Source of the DNA: Turnera subulata
Lineage: Eukaryota > Streptophyta > Magnoliopsida > Malpighiales > Passifloraceae
Length of the DNA: 64,000 nucleotides
Assembly: GCA_028386065.3 (NCBI GenBank)
Contig: JAKUCV010001068.1
Coordinates: 472,935 to 536,934, forward strand
Direction of reading: 5' to 3'
In this document: piece after piece, positions 1-11,041 of the stretch
How positions within the stretch are numbered: position 1 is the first letter of the stretch
Layout: each line of letters opens with the position of its first letter
Notes under the pieces: model-generated
Told to the model about the DNA's origin: nothing
Seen by the model: the letters and a program-made list of their open reading frames with translations, nothing else
Database searches by the model: none
Made by a program: the position numbers and the translations under genes

Positions 1-1870
1 CTCCTCATTACTTTTTCTCCTCGAGCGTATCAACCCACACGTTCGGTTTCTTTTCCCACTAACCCTCTTCCCCTCAATTTCTTTTCCACCTCTACCTTGT
101 CGTACGATTACCGCCGCCACTATTCAAGCCACCACATGAGGCCATCACCGAGTCCCACTCATTCTTTCTCTCTTCTCATCATGACACGAAGCACGCATGT
201 TCGCGTAGGTGGTAACACCAAGGTGGTTGTGGGTGCCTGCAGATGGAGGTGACGGCAAAGACTCGTCGGATGGTGACGAAACCGGGTGTTGGAATACTGC
301 GAGTCTCCGGTTTGCCTGAGTTGTGAACAAGTGAAGTTGGTATGCTTTGCACAGGAGGCTGGAACAAAAACCAAGAGGAGCCGGTATCGTGCATAGGCTT
401 GTGAAATTGGGCTTGGTAAGTTGTTTCCAGTCACTACTTTGATAACCCAAGGTCGGTTAGTGTTACGTGAATTTTTATTTCAGGGTCTTACTTGTTTACG
501 CTGTTAATTGCTTCCCCTTTATTCATAACCTTCAAATGAAAGTGGCTTGCCAATTATTTAATTGATGTTCACGAGTCGATTACAAACTAATAGAGCATAT
601 GTCTAATTGTTTTGAAAGTGTTGGTTCGGCAGAGCACGTGGTTGTGCAACTTAAGGTCGTTTCTTATATATTAAATCTTGGGGAAGCATTATAGCCTTTG
701 TGTGAATTTGTGTCCATTACTAATTTGTTTTCATTAAAAAAAAATCAGTATTTAATTTTTCTTAATTGTGAGATGGCAATTGTAGACACATGTTCATGAA
801 CCCTTGCTTCATGTGATCATAACTGTGGCATTTAAATTGGTTTCAATCCTGTGTTGATCTAAGGCGTATGACCAAAAAAGGATACTTGTCCAATGTCCAA
901 TGGCCTGGTTATGGTGTGTTGTTCCATGGAACCACGATCTCTGTTCACGTGATTTTCGTAACATTATTTCTGAAGGTTTTCTTTAAAAGGGATTATTATC
1001 ACATAGGCCATTTGATTACCAAAATAGTTGGGTTTCTGATTTTAAGCCCGAGACTTGTTCACAAGATATTTCCTTGAACTCGATTAAATTAATTTTGAGA
1101 TTGTTTCCTTGTTTTCAAAGAATTTGAGCTTGGACCCTAACTTATTGTATGATATGTGGCGGGTTATGGGCTTTTACCGATAAACCTAAACGGTTTAAGA
1201 TAGCATACTTGCTCTTCGTTATGTGCTAGTCGTAAGTGATAGTGACATATGTATATATATTGATTTAGGCATGAGTGATGGTTGAGGAGCAACATGATGA
1301 TGCGTTAGCTCACAAATCTCAGTGCAGTTTTTACTTCTCCAGGTGAGGACTTATAAACCTTTGTATGCATTACTGCCTACAATGCTCGGTTAACTGTATT
1401 GTTACATAAGTGGTATTAATTGTTGGTCTCGAATGTTGTATGCGTGCTTGTTTGATGTGCTGATGTGGCTATCTGCAAGTGTACTGTGTTGGTGATATCT
1501 CTGATGTTGTATGCATGATTTGTGAACTGTGTACCAGTGTGATATATTATGCCTGTCGTGCATGAGTTGTTTTGTGTGTTAAATAACGTGATATATGGTT
1601 TTGTGGTTTGTGTGGTGGATTGTGGGCTGGAGGCCCGGACTTGAGTTTAAGTTGTTAAATCCACACAACCCTGATTGAAATAACGTATGGTACAACTCTT
1701 AAGGAATAAATGTGAATAACGAATTATAATTAAGTCTACTGTGGGGCTGTTGACCGGTTGGTTCGAGCGGGAAGTAATACCCCTCGGGATGGCATGCGGG
1801 TTAGCATGTGGGCCTGTGATGGCCGGTTCTACCTCCCTCCTTCTACCTCCCCCTTTCTACCTCCCTCTTT

Positions 1871-1966
1871 CTCTCTCTCTCTCTCTCTCTCTCTATGGAT
1901 ATGTTGGGCTTCGTGCCTGGTTTATTTGGGCTTCGTGCCTGGTTTATTTGGGCTTCGTGCCTGGTT
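1871..1966. repeat. CT microsatellite and 22-bp triplication within LTR
   Basis: A pure CT run occupies 1871-1894. It is followed by three tandem copies of a 22-bp unit starting gggcttcgtgcctgg (1906, 1928, 1950). The E2 LTRs and the solo LTR at 59466 carry only two related units at the same place, so copy number differs between LTR subfamilies. Confidence 0.85.
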
Positions 1967-1978
1967 GTCTGATCAGAC
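1967..1978. other. 12-bp perfect palindrome in LTR (GTCTGATCAGAC)
   Basis: A perfect palindrome lies just before the conserved 'gggaccgagctcgacgcac' LTR block. The same 12-mer is at 60416-60427. The other LTR subfamily has GTCTCATGAGAC at the same place (29152-29163, 37078-37089 and, in the inverted LTR, 26844-26855), which is also a perfect palindrome. Confidence 0.8.
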
Positions 1979-2561
1979 GGGACCGAGCTCGACGCACACA
2001 GTAGAGGGCCCTAAATAAAATACTTAACCTTAATAACAAAGATAATAATATAAGTAATGATAGTGATGGTTGAAGTCTGGTGATGACTGGTGTTATGTAT
2101 TGTGAATTGTTGTGCTCTGTGTTTGCTGTTGCCATTGCCGGTGTACTTGTAGTTGATTTGTTTTGTATACTATTGGTTTATTTGTCTGCGGTGAGACAGT
2201 GGTTGGTCTCACCCCCTCACAGTTTTACACAGGTTAGCTGATCGTTGATCAGAGGTGCATATCAGCAGGTGGCGGTGCTTTCCTCTCCTCGGGTCGGATC
2301 CATAGAGTTCACTGCATACTTGTTATCATTTGTATAGTCTTCCGCTGCATACTCGTTGTTGTGTAAATTGTTGTATATTAGTTCATTGATTATGTTGTTG
2401 ATATTGTATCCCGGGTAGAAGGGCATTTTGGTCACTTCACATGATGAATATTCTTAAATGAATAATTTGGGATACGGGTGTCCCGGGTATGATTAAGGGC
2501 AAGTTGGTCATTTCATATTTAACTTTTAGTTATATTAATAAATTGGGACACGGGCGTTTCA

Positions 2562-3158
2562 TTAGCTGTGGCTGGTGGAGGGCATAAGACTTGGGAGGCA
2601 GTTTGTGAGGCTGCTTTTGATGCTGAGAGAGTGCAGTTGATCGGGAAGGAGGCTCGGACAGCCGAGTAGAGGAAGCAATCATCAGCTTCAGGACAGAAGA
2701 GGCAGTATTCTGATACGGGAGATGCAGATTATTCTGGTGGACAGGGTTCTTCTTACCGAGGTTCGAAGAAGTCCCGAGGGCAGAGTTACCAAGGTGGACA
2801 AGGCAGATCCTCGGGAGGACGGTCCTATCAGTCTGGCTCTCAGGGACGGGGTTCCTCAGCACGATTCTCGGGTACATGCTGGTATTGCAATAAGCGGGGA
2901 CACCAGAAGTCAACTTGTTGCAAGTGGATTGAGGATAGTGGTGGCAGTGGTTTCCAGTATACAGTGCAGAGTTCGGTGGCTAGTGGTGCTGTTTCTTCTG
3001 GTCCGAACAGGGGTGGCGGATAGCAGGGTCGAGGTCGTAGGGGTTCTGGAGCTCCGAACCTCGGGGGTGCGACTCAGTCTGCTACAGCTCCTAGGGTTTA
3101 TGCCATCACCCGGGAGGAGGCTGCTGATGCTCCAGGGGTTATAGCAGGTACATTTATG
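2562..3158 (+). pseudogene. gag: E1 gag C-terminal part with CCHC zinc knuckle
   Basis: The reading frame enters in the middle of gag; E2 has the homologous point near 30700. A Ser/Gly/Gln-rich basic linker leads to a zinc knuckle at 2877-2918 with spacing CX2CX4HX4C, as expected for retroelement nucleocapsid. In-frame TAG codons occur near 2668 and 3022 where E2 has glutamine codons (CAG or CAA). The N-terminal capsid-like half of gag is absent. The frame runs on into the protease without a break, so gag and pol were one polyprotein. Confidence 0.85.
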
Positions 3159-3710
3159 GTTTTTGGTCAGTATGCACATGCTTTAGTTGATCCTGGCTCA
3201 ACACACTCTTTTGTATCACGTGCATTCATCACCACTCACAACATAGAAGATGATAACCTTAGTAGACCCCTGAGAGTCCGTTTACCCACAGGTGATATAG
3301 TAGTTGTTGATCGAGTTTGTAGAGATGTATCGATAGAGTAAGATAGTGAGAGTTTTCCTACTGATCTTGCTGTCATGGACTTGGGAGAGTTTGATGTTAT
3401 CTTAGGCATGGATTGGTTGTTCAGACACCAGGCAGTAGTTGATTGTCGGGCCAGGGAAGTGTCTTTGTCTTCTCTGTTGGGGCGTAGATTTGGTGTTCGT
3501 TGGAGAGCGAAGAGCCCTATCGGCGTGTTGTATCTCGGCCATCCAAGCTTTCAGGATGATCCGAGAGGGTTGTGATGCTTTTCTAGCTCATGTGATTGAT
3601 TCTTCGGTACCAGTACCTAGAGTGGAAGATATTCCAATTGTTCGGGAGTTTCATGATGTTTTTCCTGATGATCTACCTGGGTTGCCTCCGGAGCGGAAGG
3701 TGGAGTATAC
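3159..3710 (+). pseudogene. E1 aspartic protease domain
   Basis: The frame continues from gag and shows ALVDPGSTHSFVS, the position of the retropepsin catalytic Asp. The motif is D-P-G-S where D-S-G-A is usual; E2 has the same D-P-G-S, so it is a subfamily trait rather than a mutation. The later ILGMDWL motif is typical of gypsy proteases. A TAT-to-TAA change near 3340 and one extra T near 3489 (compared with E2) stop the protein or shift it into the next frame. The shifted frame continues into the linker before RT. Confidence 0.85.
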
Positions 3711-5050
3711 AGTGGACTTGGTACCGAGAGTTGCACCTATTTCTATACCGCCCTACAGAATGGCTCCGACGAAACTTCAGGAGTTGAAGAAACAACTGGA
3801 GGAGTTGTTGGATAAGGGTTTCATTAGACTGAGCATCTCACTTTGGGGTGCCCCAGTCTTGTTTGTGAAGAAGAAGGATGGCAGTATGCGGATGTGTGTG
3901 GACTATAGGCAGTTGAACAAGGTGACTGTGACGAACAAGTATCCTTTGCCCAGGATCGATGACTTGTTCGATCAGTTGCAGGGTGCATTTGTATTCTCTA
4001 AGATTGACTTGCGATCTGGTTACCATCAGGTTCGGATTGCAGACCAAGACATACCAAAGACTGCATTCCGCACTCGGTATGGTCATTATGAGTTTGTGGT
4101 TGTTCCATTTGGGCTGACGAATGCACCGACAGTGTTCATGTGTATGATGCAGCAGGTCTTCCATGAATTTCTGGACCAGTTTGTGGTAGTGTTCATTGAT
4201 GATATCCTGGTTTACTCGAGTAGTAAGGCCGAATATGAGGACCACTTGAGACAGGTTTTGCAGAGGTTGAGAGAAGAGTAGCTCTATGCCAAGCTCAGCA
4301 AGTGTGAGTTTTGGTTGGATGAGGTATCGTTTCTTGGGCATATTGTGTCCGGTGAGGGCATTAAGGTGGATCCGGCCAAGAATAAGGCAGTCATGGATTG
4401 GGAGCCACCGAAGAATGTACCTGAGATACGGAGTTTCCTTGGACTTGCTGGTTACTACCGAAGGTTCATTGAGGGTTTTTTCCTTAATAGCGGGTCCCAT
4501 GACTAAGCTATTGAGGAAAGACTGTACTTTTTTTTGGGATGACCATCGTCAGAAGAGTTTTGAGGAGTTGAAGAGTTGGTTGACTTCTGCACCGGTTTTG
4601 ACTGTTCCGAGACCTGGAGTGGAGTACACGGTGTTCAGTGATGCTTCTGGTTTGGGCTTGGGATGTGTTTTGATGCAGGAGGGTCAGGTGATTGCTTATG
4701 CCTCCAAGCAGTTGAGAACTCACGAGAGGAACTATCCGACCCATGATCTGGAGTTAGCTGCTGTGGTTTTTGCTTTAAAAATCTGGAGACACCATCTGCA
4801 CGGTGAGAAGTGTCGAATTTTCACGGATCACAAGAGTTTGAAGTACATCATGACCCAAAGGGAGCTTAATATGAGGCAGAGACGCTGGATTGAGCTTCTG
4901 AAGGATTATGACTGTACTATCGAGTACCATCCAGGAAAGGCCAATGTTGTTGCAGATGCATTGAGCCGGAAGAGAGTGGTTTCTGTGGATGAGGACCCAG
5001 TTTCTTATGCTTTGCCTTCCTTGGTGGAGCTGAGGTCGTTGGATGCACAG
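3711..5050 (+). pseudogene. pol: E1 reverse transcriptase and RNase H
   Basis: RT is recognised by the YRMAPTELQELK-type start, [17 protein letters not shown] and the catalytic FIDD motif at 4192-4203. RNase H follows (about 4620-4970) with [10 protein letters not shown], the [11 protein letters not shown] helix and FTDHKSLKY, ending at the ADALSRK motif that closes gypsy RNase H. Against E2 there is a CAG-to-TAG type stop near 4279 and one extra T in a T run near 4475 that shifts the frame. The domain set is complete but cannot be translated as one protein. Confidence 0.9.
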
Positions 5051-6545
5051 TTGGAGGTGGATGTTACTGGGGCGTTGTTAGCCAGTTTGAGTATCCGGCC
5101 GACCTTGCGGGATAAGATCATGGAGTTGCAGTATGGTGATCCTCATTTAGTAGAGTTGAGGGATAAGGCTCTCGGTGGAGAGAGTTCTAGTTTTTATGTC
5201 CGGGAGGATGGTGCTTTGATGATCGGTGTTCAGTTGTGTGTTCCGGATGTCGATGATTTGAGGAGATAGATCATGGATGAAGCACATAATGCGCCATATG
5301 CTATGCATCCTGGTAGCACCAATATGTACCAGAACTTGAAGAGTCATTATTGGTGGCCCGGGATGAAGAAGGATGTTGCGGAGTTTGTGGCTCGTTGTAT
5401 GACTTGTCAGCAGGTGAAAGCTAAGCATCAGGCTCCTGCCGGCAAGTTGAGATCTTTGACTATTCCGCAGTGAAAGTGGGAGCATATCACTATGGACTTT
5501 GTTATCGGATTACCGAGGACCCAGGGTCGACATGATGCCATCTGGGTCATTATTGACAGGTTGACCAAGTCAGCTCATTTCCTACCGATTCAGCAGACGG
5601 ATACAATGGATAAGCTGGTGAGGTTGTATGTTTCGGGTATTGTCCGTCTACATGGAGTTCCACTATCCATTGTGTCGGACAGGGATCCGAGGTTTACTTC
5701 CCACTTTTGGAAGAGCTTACAGTCAGCTTTGGGTACTAAGCTGAATTTCAGTACTGCATTCCATCGGCAGACCGATGGGTAGTTGGAGAGGACTATACAG
5801 ATACAGGAGGATATGCTTAGAGCTTGTGTGCTCAACTTTAGTGGTTCTTGGGATGAGACATTACCGTTAGTTGAGTTTGCTTATAACAACGGGTATCATT
5901 CTAGTATCGGTATGGCGCCTTGTGAGGCTTTGTGTGGACGGAAGTGTCGTAGCCCGATCTGTTGGGATGAGGAAGGTCTGAGACAGGTGGTTGGTCCGGA
6001 CCTAGTCTAGGAGACTGTTGATCAAATCTAGGTGGTTAAGCAGTACATGAGAGCTGCTCAGGACCGGCAAAAGAGTTTTGCTGATAAGCATCGTCGGGAG
6101 TTGGAGTACAGTGTAGGTGACAGAGTTTTCCTCCGTGTTGCTCCCTGGAGAGGTGTTATCCGGTTTGGGAGGAAGGGCAAGTTGAGCCCTCGTTATATTG
6201 GTCCTTATGAGATCATGGAGCGGATTGGTCCGCTGGCCTATAGGTTGGCTTTACCGGAGGAGTTGTCGCGCATACATGATGTATTCCATGTTTTGATGCT
6301 GAGGCATTATTGGTCTGATTCTAGTCATGTTGTATCCCCTACAGAGGTGGAGGTTTCTGAGGATTTGACCTATGTTGAGGAGCCGGTAGAGATTTTGGCT
6401 TAGGAGGTGCGATAGTTGAAGAGTCGTACCATTCCTATGGTTCGGGTCAGATGGAGCCGTCATTCTCCGAATGACGCTACTTGGGAGGTTGAGTCCCATA
6501 TGAGAGAGCAGTATCCACATCTGTTCTGCTTTTCATATCTTGTAA
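5051..6545 (+). pseudogene. pol: E1 integrase and C-terminal chromodomain
   Basis: The integrase shows an HHCC zinc-binding region ([20 protein letters not shown] then CMTC, about 5310-5410), the catalytic core starting MDFVIGLP at 5492, SDRDPRF around 5675, and a GPYEI-type C-terminal region. A chromodomain-like tail follows (about 6290-6530; [16 protein letters not shown]), which in chromoviruses steers integration toward marked chromatin. Stops near 5267, 5471, 5780, 6008, 6028, 6401 and 6413 interrupt it; most are TGG or CAG codons in E2. Confidence 0.88.
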
Positions 6546-6565
6546 TTTCGAGGACGAAATTTTCT

Positions 6566-6580
6566 TAAGTGGGGTAGAGC
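6566..6580 (+). other. E1 polypurine tract
   Basis: The purine-rich 'aagtggggtagagc' lies immediately before the LTR start TGTGACGCCCC at 6581. E2 has the equivalent tract just before 34703. This is the expected plus-strand priming site. Confidence 0.75.
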
Positions 6581-7710
6581 TGTGACGCCCCGGATTTTTA
6601 TAATTTAATTTATGGAATTTTTGGAATTTTTATTCCAATTTTTCCCTTGAGGAATTTCCGGATTTTTGGGCTAGGAAATAAATTATTTTACCTTGGTTAT
6701 ATCGGTATTAAGTCATTAGTATGGCGGGGACGGCTTTCGTTGGGAGTAAAACGTGTTTCGGGATGAAACGCGGGAATTACCGTAGTTTTAGATGAAACTA
6801 TGTCGTTTTGGGTTAAGGGAAAGGAAAAAAAAAAACAACAAACCCTAAATCCTAGCGGGCGTTGACCAGGGGAAGAGTTGACCGCGCTTTAAGACAAAAC
6901 GACTTCATTTTGTCTAGCCGGCCAACCCTAAAACCCCCTTCCCTCTTCTTTTCTTTTTCTTCTTTCTTCTTTCTCTTCTCCAAACCGACGGCGCCCCTCT
7001 CCCTGATCTCTCTCTCTCTCTCTCTCCCTCCCTCTCGTCATCTTCCACATCTCATCTCTCTGTTCTCCACGTTTCCGTCCTCCTCCTTCACCTTGCTGCC
7101 GCCGTTGAGCTTTTGCGAGTGGAGGGGAACTGACGATGGAGGCTCGGCTCGCACGTGAAAGGTTGCTGAGGTGGTCGAGTCGCCGCCTTTTTCTTCTGCC
7201 GGTAAGCCCAACTCTCGTTTCTTTTCTCTTTGTTCTTCTTGCTCGTTGAACTTGGGAAACCGATTGACTAATCGGTATATGTTTGTGGTGGTCGGGTTTT
7301 CGGCCGTGGCTCAGTGGGGTTGTTTTGCTCAGGCCTTGTGTGTGTTGCTGAGGCCAGGCTCGGGTTTCCAGTGGTGCGGTGGGACGGATTCGGGCAGGAG
7401 GTTCTTTCTCGGGATAGTGGTGGTTGTCGAAGTGTGGGCTTCAATTTGTGGGAACAGATCCGAGACCTGTGAATTCCGGTAAGGATCCATTCAGTGATTT
7501 TTTTTAATGCGTTTTATGGATTTGTGGGTGTTTGCGTTGAATCAGGGTTGGTTTGTTGTTGTTGGGTTGTTTCTGGCAGTTTGGGTGAATTCCGGCGAGG
7601 TTGACCAGAATCCGGCGAGGCTCGGGAATTTTCCGGCGAGGGCTCAGGTTTTGTTCTGACAAGGCAGAATATTTCCGGCAAGACGGGTTGTTCCGAAAAG
7701 GCGTCTTTTT
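6581..7710 (+). mobile_element. E1 3' LTR, truncated
   Basis: It starts TGTGACGCCCCGG and follows the E2 LTR in order: AT-rich head, a 'gttgacc' pair near 6860-6880, a pyrimidine-rich block with (CT)n at 7009-7026, 'gtgaattccgg' and the 'ccggcgaggctcggga' motif near 7610. About 1.1 kb is present against roughly 2.1-3.1 kb for E2-type LTRs. It ends where the inverted repeat begins at 7711. Peptides encoded in the pyrimidine-rich part are low-complexity and not believed. Confidence 0.8.
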
Positions 7711-8028
7711 TGTGAAGGCCCTCTCCCCGAGTGACCCACCAAACCCAGGTATTGTTACATCACTCCCTCCGCCAGATTAAATCCTTTACCATGCTGCAGC
7801 ACTAGGGATTCGAACTCGGGACGTGATGCTTTTTATCCCCCTCAAGGAGCACCTTCACCAATTCAGCTGCAGATGAATTGGTGAAGGTGCTCTCCTTGAG
7901 GGGGATAAAAAGCATCACGTCCCGAGTTCGAATCCCTAGTGCTGCAGCATGGTAAAGGATTTAATCGGGCGGAGGGAGTGATGTAACAATACATGGGTTT
8001 GGTCGGTTCCTGAGGGAGGGCCTTCACA
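7711..8028. repeat. 318-bp inverted repeat: two head-to-head tRNA-derived SINE-like arms
   Basis: Two arms of about 157-159 bp are near-perfect reverse complements meeting at a CTGCAG centre (about 7867-7872). Outer ends are TGTGAAGGCCCTC and its complement. Reading outward from the centre, each arm has a tRNA D-arm/A-box-like segment (tgaattggtgaagg, 7874-7887 on +) and a B-box-like GTTCGAATCC (7926-7935 on +; complement at 7806-7815). This layout suggests a tRNA-derived SINE duplicated in inverted orientation, or a foldback element built from one. No clear TSD is seen: the left flank is E1 LTR and the right flank is gag of E3. It is not a functional tRNA gene, because no full cloverleaf can be drawn. 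Confidence 0.75.
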
Positions 8029-10334
8029 CCCGGAGCCCGGCTGCCTGAAAAATTCAAAATGCCCAACATTGAGAAGTTCAATGGAAAGGGGTGCCCTACA
8101 ACCCATCTAAAGATCTATGTGAGGATGCTGCAGCCTATGGGGATAGGACTAGAGCTAATGGTTCAATTGTTCCAAAAGACTTTATCGGGAGCGGCCTTGA
8201 AGTGGTTCATGACCTTGGATGAAAGTAAGGTGAGCAATTGGGATGAAATTTGCAAGGAGTTCATAAATCAGTACAACTATAACACTGAAGTGGATGTAAC
8301 TAAGAGGGATCTTGAGACAACCAGGCATGAGGCCCAGGAGACCTTCTCTGTCTACATCTCGAGATGGCACGGCAAAGCATCATTGATGGTGAATAGACCC
8401 ACTGAAGAAGACCAAGTGCAGATGGTGATCAAGAATCTCCAACCAGCCTACTATGATCGCATGGTTGGAAACTACTATGCTAACTTTAAAGCACTTATTG
8501 GGGCTGGGATACAATTGGAGGATGCTATCAGCTCCGGGAAGATCAAAGCCTCTATGGATGTCCCTACACCTAAGAGGAGCTTTATTGTAGCTCAAGGAAA
8601 GAGGTATGTTGAGGTGAATCATGTTGCTATCCAGGCGCCGTTATAGATTGAGTCGAAGCCCAGGGATTTCACCCCTCTCCCTATGTCTTTGGGGAAGATG
8701 CTTAAGAAATGTATGGAGAAAGGCCTGCTGCAGCTTTTGGACCCCAGGTCCGATTTACCTCTTAGAGGAGACCCCAATAAGTTCTGTGAATTCCATTAGA
8801 TGGCTGGGCATACTACTGATAACTATTCCCGACTCTGCCATGAGATTCAAGATATGATAGAAAGAAATGAGATAATCCTACCTAAGAGGCCCAACACCAA
8901 GTTGAACCCACCGCCCTTGCATGAGGAGATTGATGTGATAGAGAAGGAGCCCACACATGAATTTGAATACTTGGTACTTGACCTCAGTGAGTATGTGGAT
9001 TTAGAAGAAGAAGTTGGTGTCATCACCAGTTCTGGAAGGTAGCGAGGAGAACCCCTCTCCATCTAGATGAACCTGAGGAAGCAGCAGATCCCGAAGAAGA
9101 CATGGTTGTTAAGCAGTTGAAAAAGACTCAAGCCAATATCTCAATTTAGGGTTTGCTGATGTCCTCCCGACCACACAGAGAGAAGGTGCTCCAGAGTTTA
9201 AGCAAGGCCCATGTCCCTATAGACACTGCACTTGAGACACTTGCCAACATGATAACTTTGGTGGAAACTAATAACCAGATCTCCTTCTCTGACAAAGACT
9301 TGCGCTCGGATAAGGGCACCCATGTTGAGGCACTATATATAATCATTCAGGTGAAGGACAACCAAGTACGTTTGGTTTTGATAGACAATGGGTCCGCCTT
9401 GAACGTGTGCCCCTTGAAGACCGCAAGTTTATTGGGATTTGGGACCACGGACTTCTTGCCCTCTCGAATAATGGTTAGGGCATATGATTATTCTCGGAGA
9501 GAAGTACTGGGGATGATAAGATTGGAGGTAGTTATTAGACCTGCCCCTTTTACAGTAGAATTCCAAGTGTTGGACATCGCCTCTAGCTTCATTCTACTTC
9601 TCGGGAGACCATGGTTGCACCAAGCTCGGGCTGTGGCCTCCACTTTGCATCAAACGCTACGGTTTCCTTACCAAGGAGGGATAGTCACAATCAAAGGGGA
9701 GACGTCTGAGAAGAATATCAATCCAGTATTTGGGATTGAAGGGGATGAGGAGGTGACTTTATCTGGCTTTGTCTTTGAATCCGTGAGCACCATCACAACA
9801 GATAAGCTTGTCATCAAGCCTCCCTATTATGATCCCTTTGGCAATGCATCAATTATGGGGATCATGGAGAAAATGCGATATTTTCCGGTCATGGGGCTAG
9901 GGAAGAGACAACAAGGGGTATTAGAGATCCCTCAAATTTCAAAAGCCACACCACCCTTCGGTCTAGGATACATTCCAACCCCAATGGATTTGGAGAGGCA
10001 AAGGGAGAGGAACCATGCAAGGGCATTATCTCGGAAAAAGAAGCAAGAGTGGGACTTCCCCATGAATCCCTACTTCAAGAAATTGAATGGTTACTTCATA
10101 AAAGAAGGGGAGGACTTTCCCTTTTGTGGATTTCCCGAACCATGGGTATGTAACATTACGAAGATCAGAAGCCGGGGTTTGAGTTACTTTTCGATTGCTA
10201 TCCAAAATAGGTGGGAGATCCGGGAGAGGAAGAGGGGGATGAAGAAGAGGAAGACCTCGGTTGCAAGCATCTCTTTAAGGGGAATGGGTCTACTTATAGA
10301 AGCGGGCATGGGTCTACATTGGGTGTCTAGTTGA
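8029..10334 (+). pseudogene. E3 gag-protease (Tat/Ogre-like), 5'-truncated
   Basis: The frame emerges from the inverted repeat inside gag (LPEKFKMPNIEKFNG), continues through the capsid-like region (about 8059-8646) and a zinc-knuckle-like region (CEFH...GHTTDN). It then reaches the protease with LVLIDNGSALNVCPL around 9376-9410, where D-N-G-S replaces the usual D-S/T-G; this and LLLGRPWLHQA are typical of Tat/Ogre proteases. It ends at 10334 with no RT after it. TAG codons near 8644, 8797 and 9148 correspond to CAG, CAG and TGG in E4. A one-base loss near 9040 shifts the frame. The gag N-terminus is missing. Confidence 0.85.
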
Positions 10335-11038
10335 AAGATCTAGAATTTAGTTTGAAAGAAGCCAATAGGCAAGTCATTGTCATACTATTTTTCCAATAAA
10401 TAAAGAGACTCTTCCTTTCATATATGGTCATCCTGGCAATTTTTTTACGCATGCATGTGAATATGATGAGCTGGAAAAAACTCCCTAAAATCTGTGAAAA
10501 TTAATCCTAGGGCTAATACTAATAAAAACAATAGTATCAATTGAGTTCCCAAAGATTCCTAAGTCCAAAGTAGTAAGCTTCCTCTATCATCAACTCCAGA
10601 CAAAGGACTTCTAGCAAGCATTTATTGAGAAGACCAATTGAAGAAAATCCCATAATGAACAGCACAAAGGAGCACAGCCAAGCCACAAGTCATATAGGGG
10701 AGCATGAAGGAGACCAGAGGAAGGAGACTAGGGGAAGGAGACTTTTTGGGGATTCACAAACACATGAAGCAATGTAAAAAGAACTACGTGAACCTGATTT
10801 CATGAGCTTTCCCAAAAACAAGCAAAAAAAAAAAAGAAAGAAAAAGAAAAAAGAAAAAAAGAAAGAAAAGAAAAAAAAGAAAAATGATGACAGGCCATGA
10901 ATACGTAGGAAGCCCAATTCAGGTCCGGTTCCATCTTATTAAGTAGTAGTCCAAAGATTAACGAAACAGATAAGGGGAGTTTTGTTCACTCATTTATTCG
11001 CACGCATTATGAATGTAAAGAGATGATTGCCAGGATGG
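10335..11038 (+). other. E3 non-coding region after gag-pro
   Basis: No gene is seen. The first part is homologous to 20713-21050 in E4 (shared 'catatatggt' and 'aaactccc' blocks), so it belongs to the element. An A/G-only low-complexity stretch lies at about 10827-10883. The motif 'atacgtaggaa' near 10905 recurs in the E5 interior (48190s). RT and integrase, expected here in an autonomous Ogre, are absent. Confidence 0.6.
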
Positions 11039-11041
11039 GAC

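Larger units (their letters stand above)
1..2561 (+). mobile_element. Ty3/gypsy (Tekay-like) LTR, right-hand part
   Basis: From about 1430 to 2561 this matches the LTR type seen at 59466-61072 and, more weakly, the E2 LTRs. Shared modules in order are a 'ggaggcccgga' block, a 'ccggttggttcgagcgggaa' block, pyrimidine-rich CTACCTCC repeats, a CT tract, and the terminal 'gggacacgggcgtttca' ending in CA at 2561. The left terminus is outside the window, so length and left TSD cannot be read. Bases 1-1430 resemble no other LTR here clearly; the CT-rich start and GTAAG-like sites are LTR-like, but I assign them only by continuity. The LTR is followed directly by mid-gag sequence with no primer binding site, so it may be a solo LTR inserted into E1 gag. 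I see no protein-coding gene here. Confidence 0.6.
2562..7710 (+). mobile_element. E1: truncated Ty3/gypsy chromovirus (Tekay/Del-like)
   Basis: The internal part runs from mid-gag at 2562 through protease, RT, RNase H, integrase and chromodomain to a polypurine tract ending at 6580, then a 3' LTR starting TGTGACGCCCC at 6581. Domain order (integrase after RNase H, then a C-terminal chromodomain) is that of Ty3/gypsy chromoviruses, and the protein is very close to E2. The 5' end is missing because an LTR abuts gag at 2561/2562. The 3' LTR is cut at 7710 by an inverted repeat. At least two frameshifts and about ten nonsense codons make it non-functional. Confidence 0.9.

Noticed and set aside
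868..1077. 69-codon + frame in the left LTR
   Set aside because: No domain, no relative in other LTR copies, AT-rich surroundings; likely chance.
3838..4500. Long - strand frame opposite E1 RT (and 31960-32463 opposite E2 RT)
   Set aside because: These are shadows of the conserved RT frame on the + strand, not antisense genes.
7926..7935. B-box GTTCGAATCC as evidence for a tRNA gene
   Set aside because: No acceptor stem or anticodon arm can be drawn around it; it is part of a SINE-like inverted repeat.
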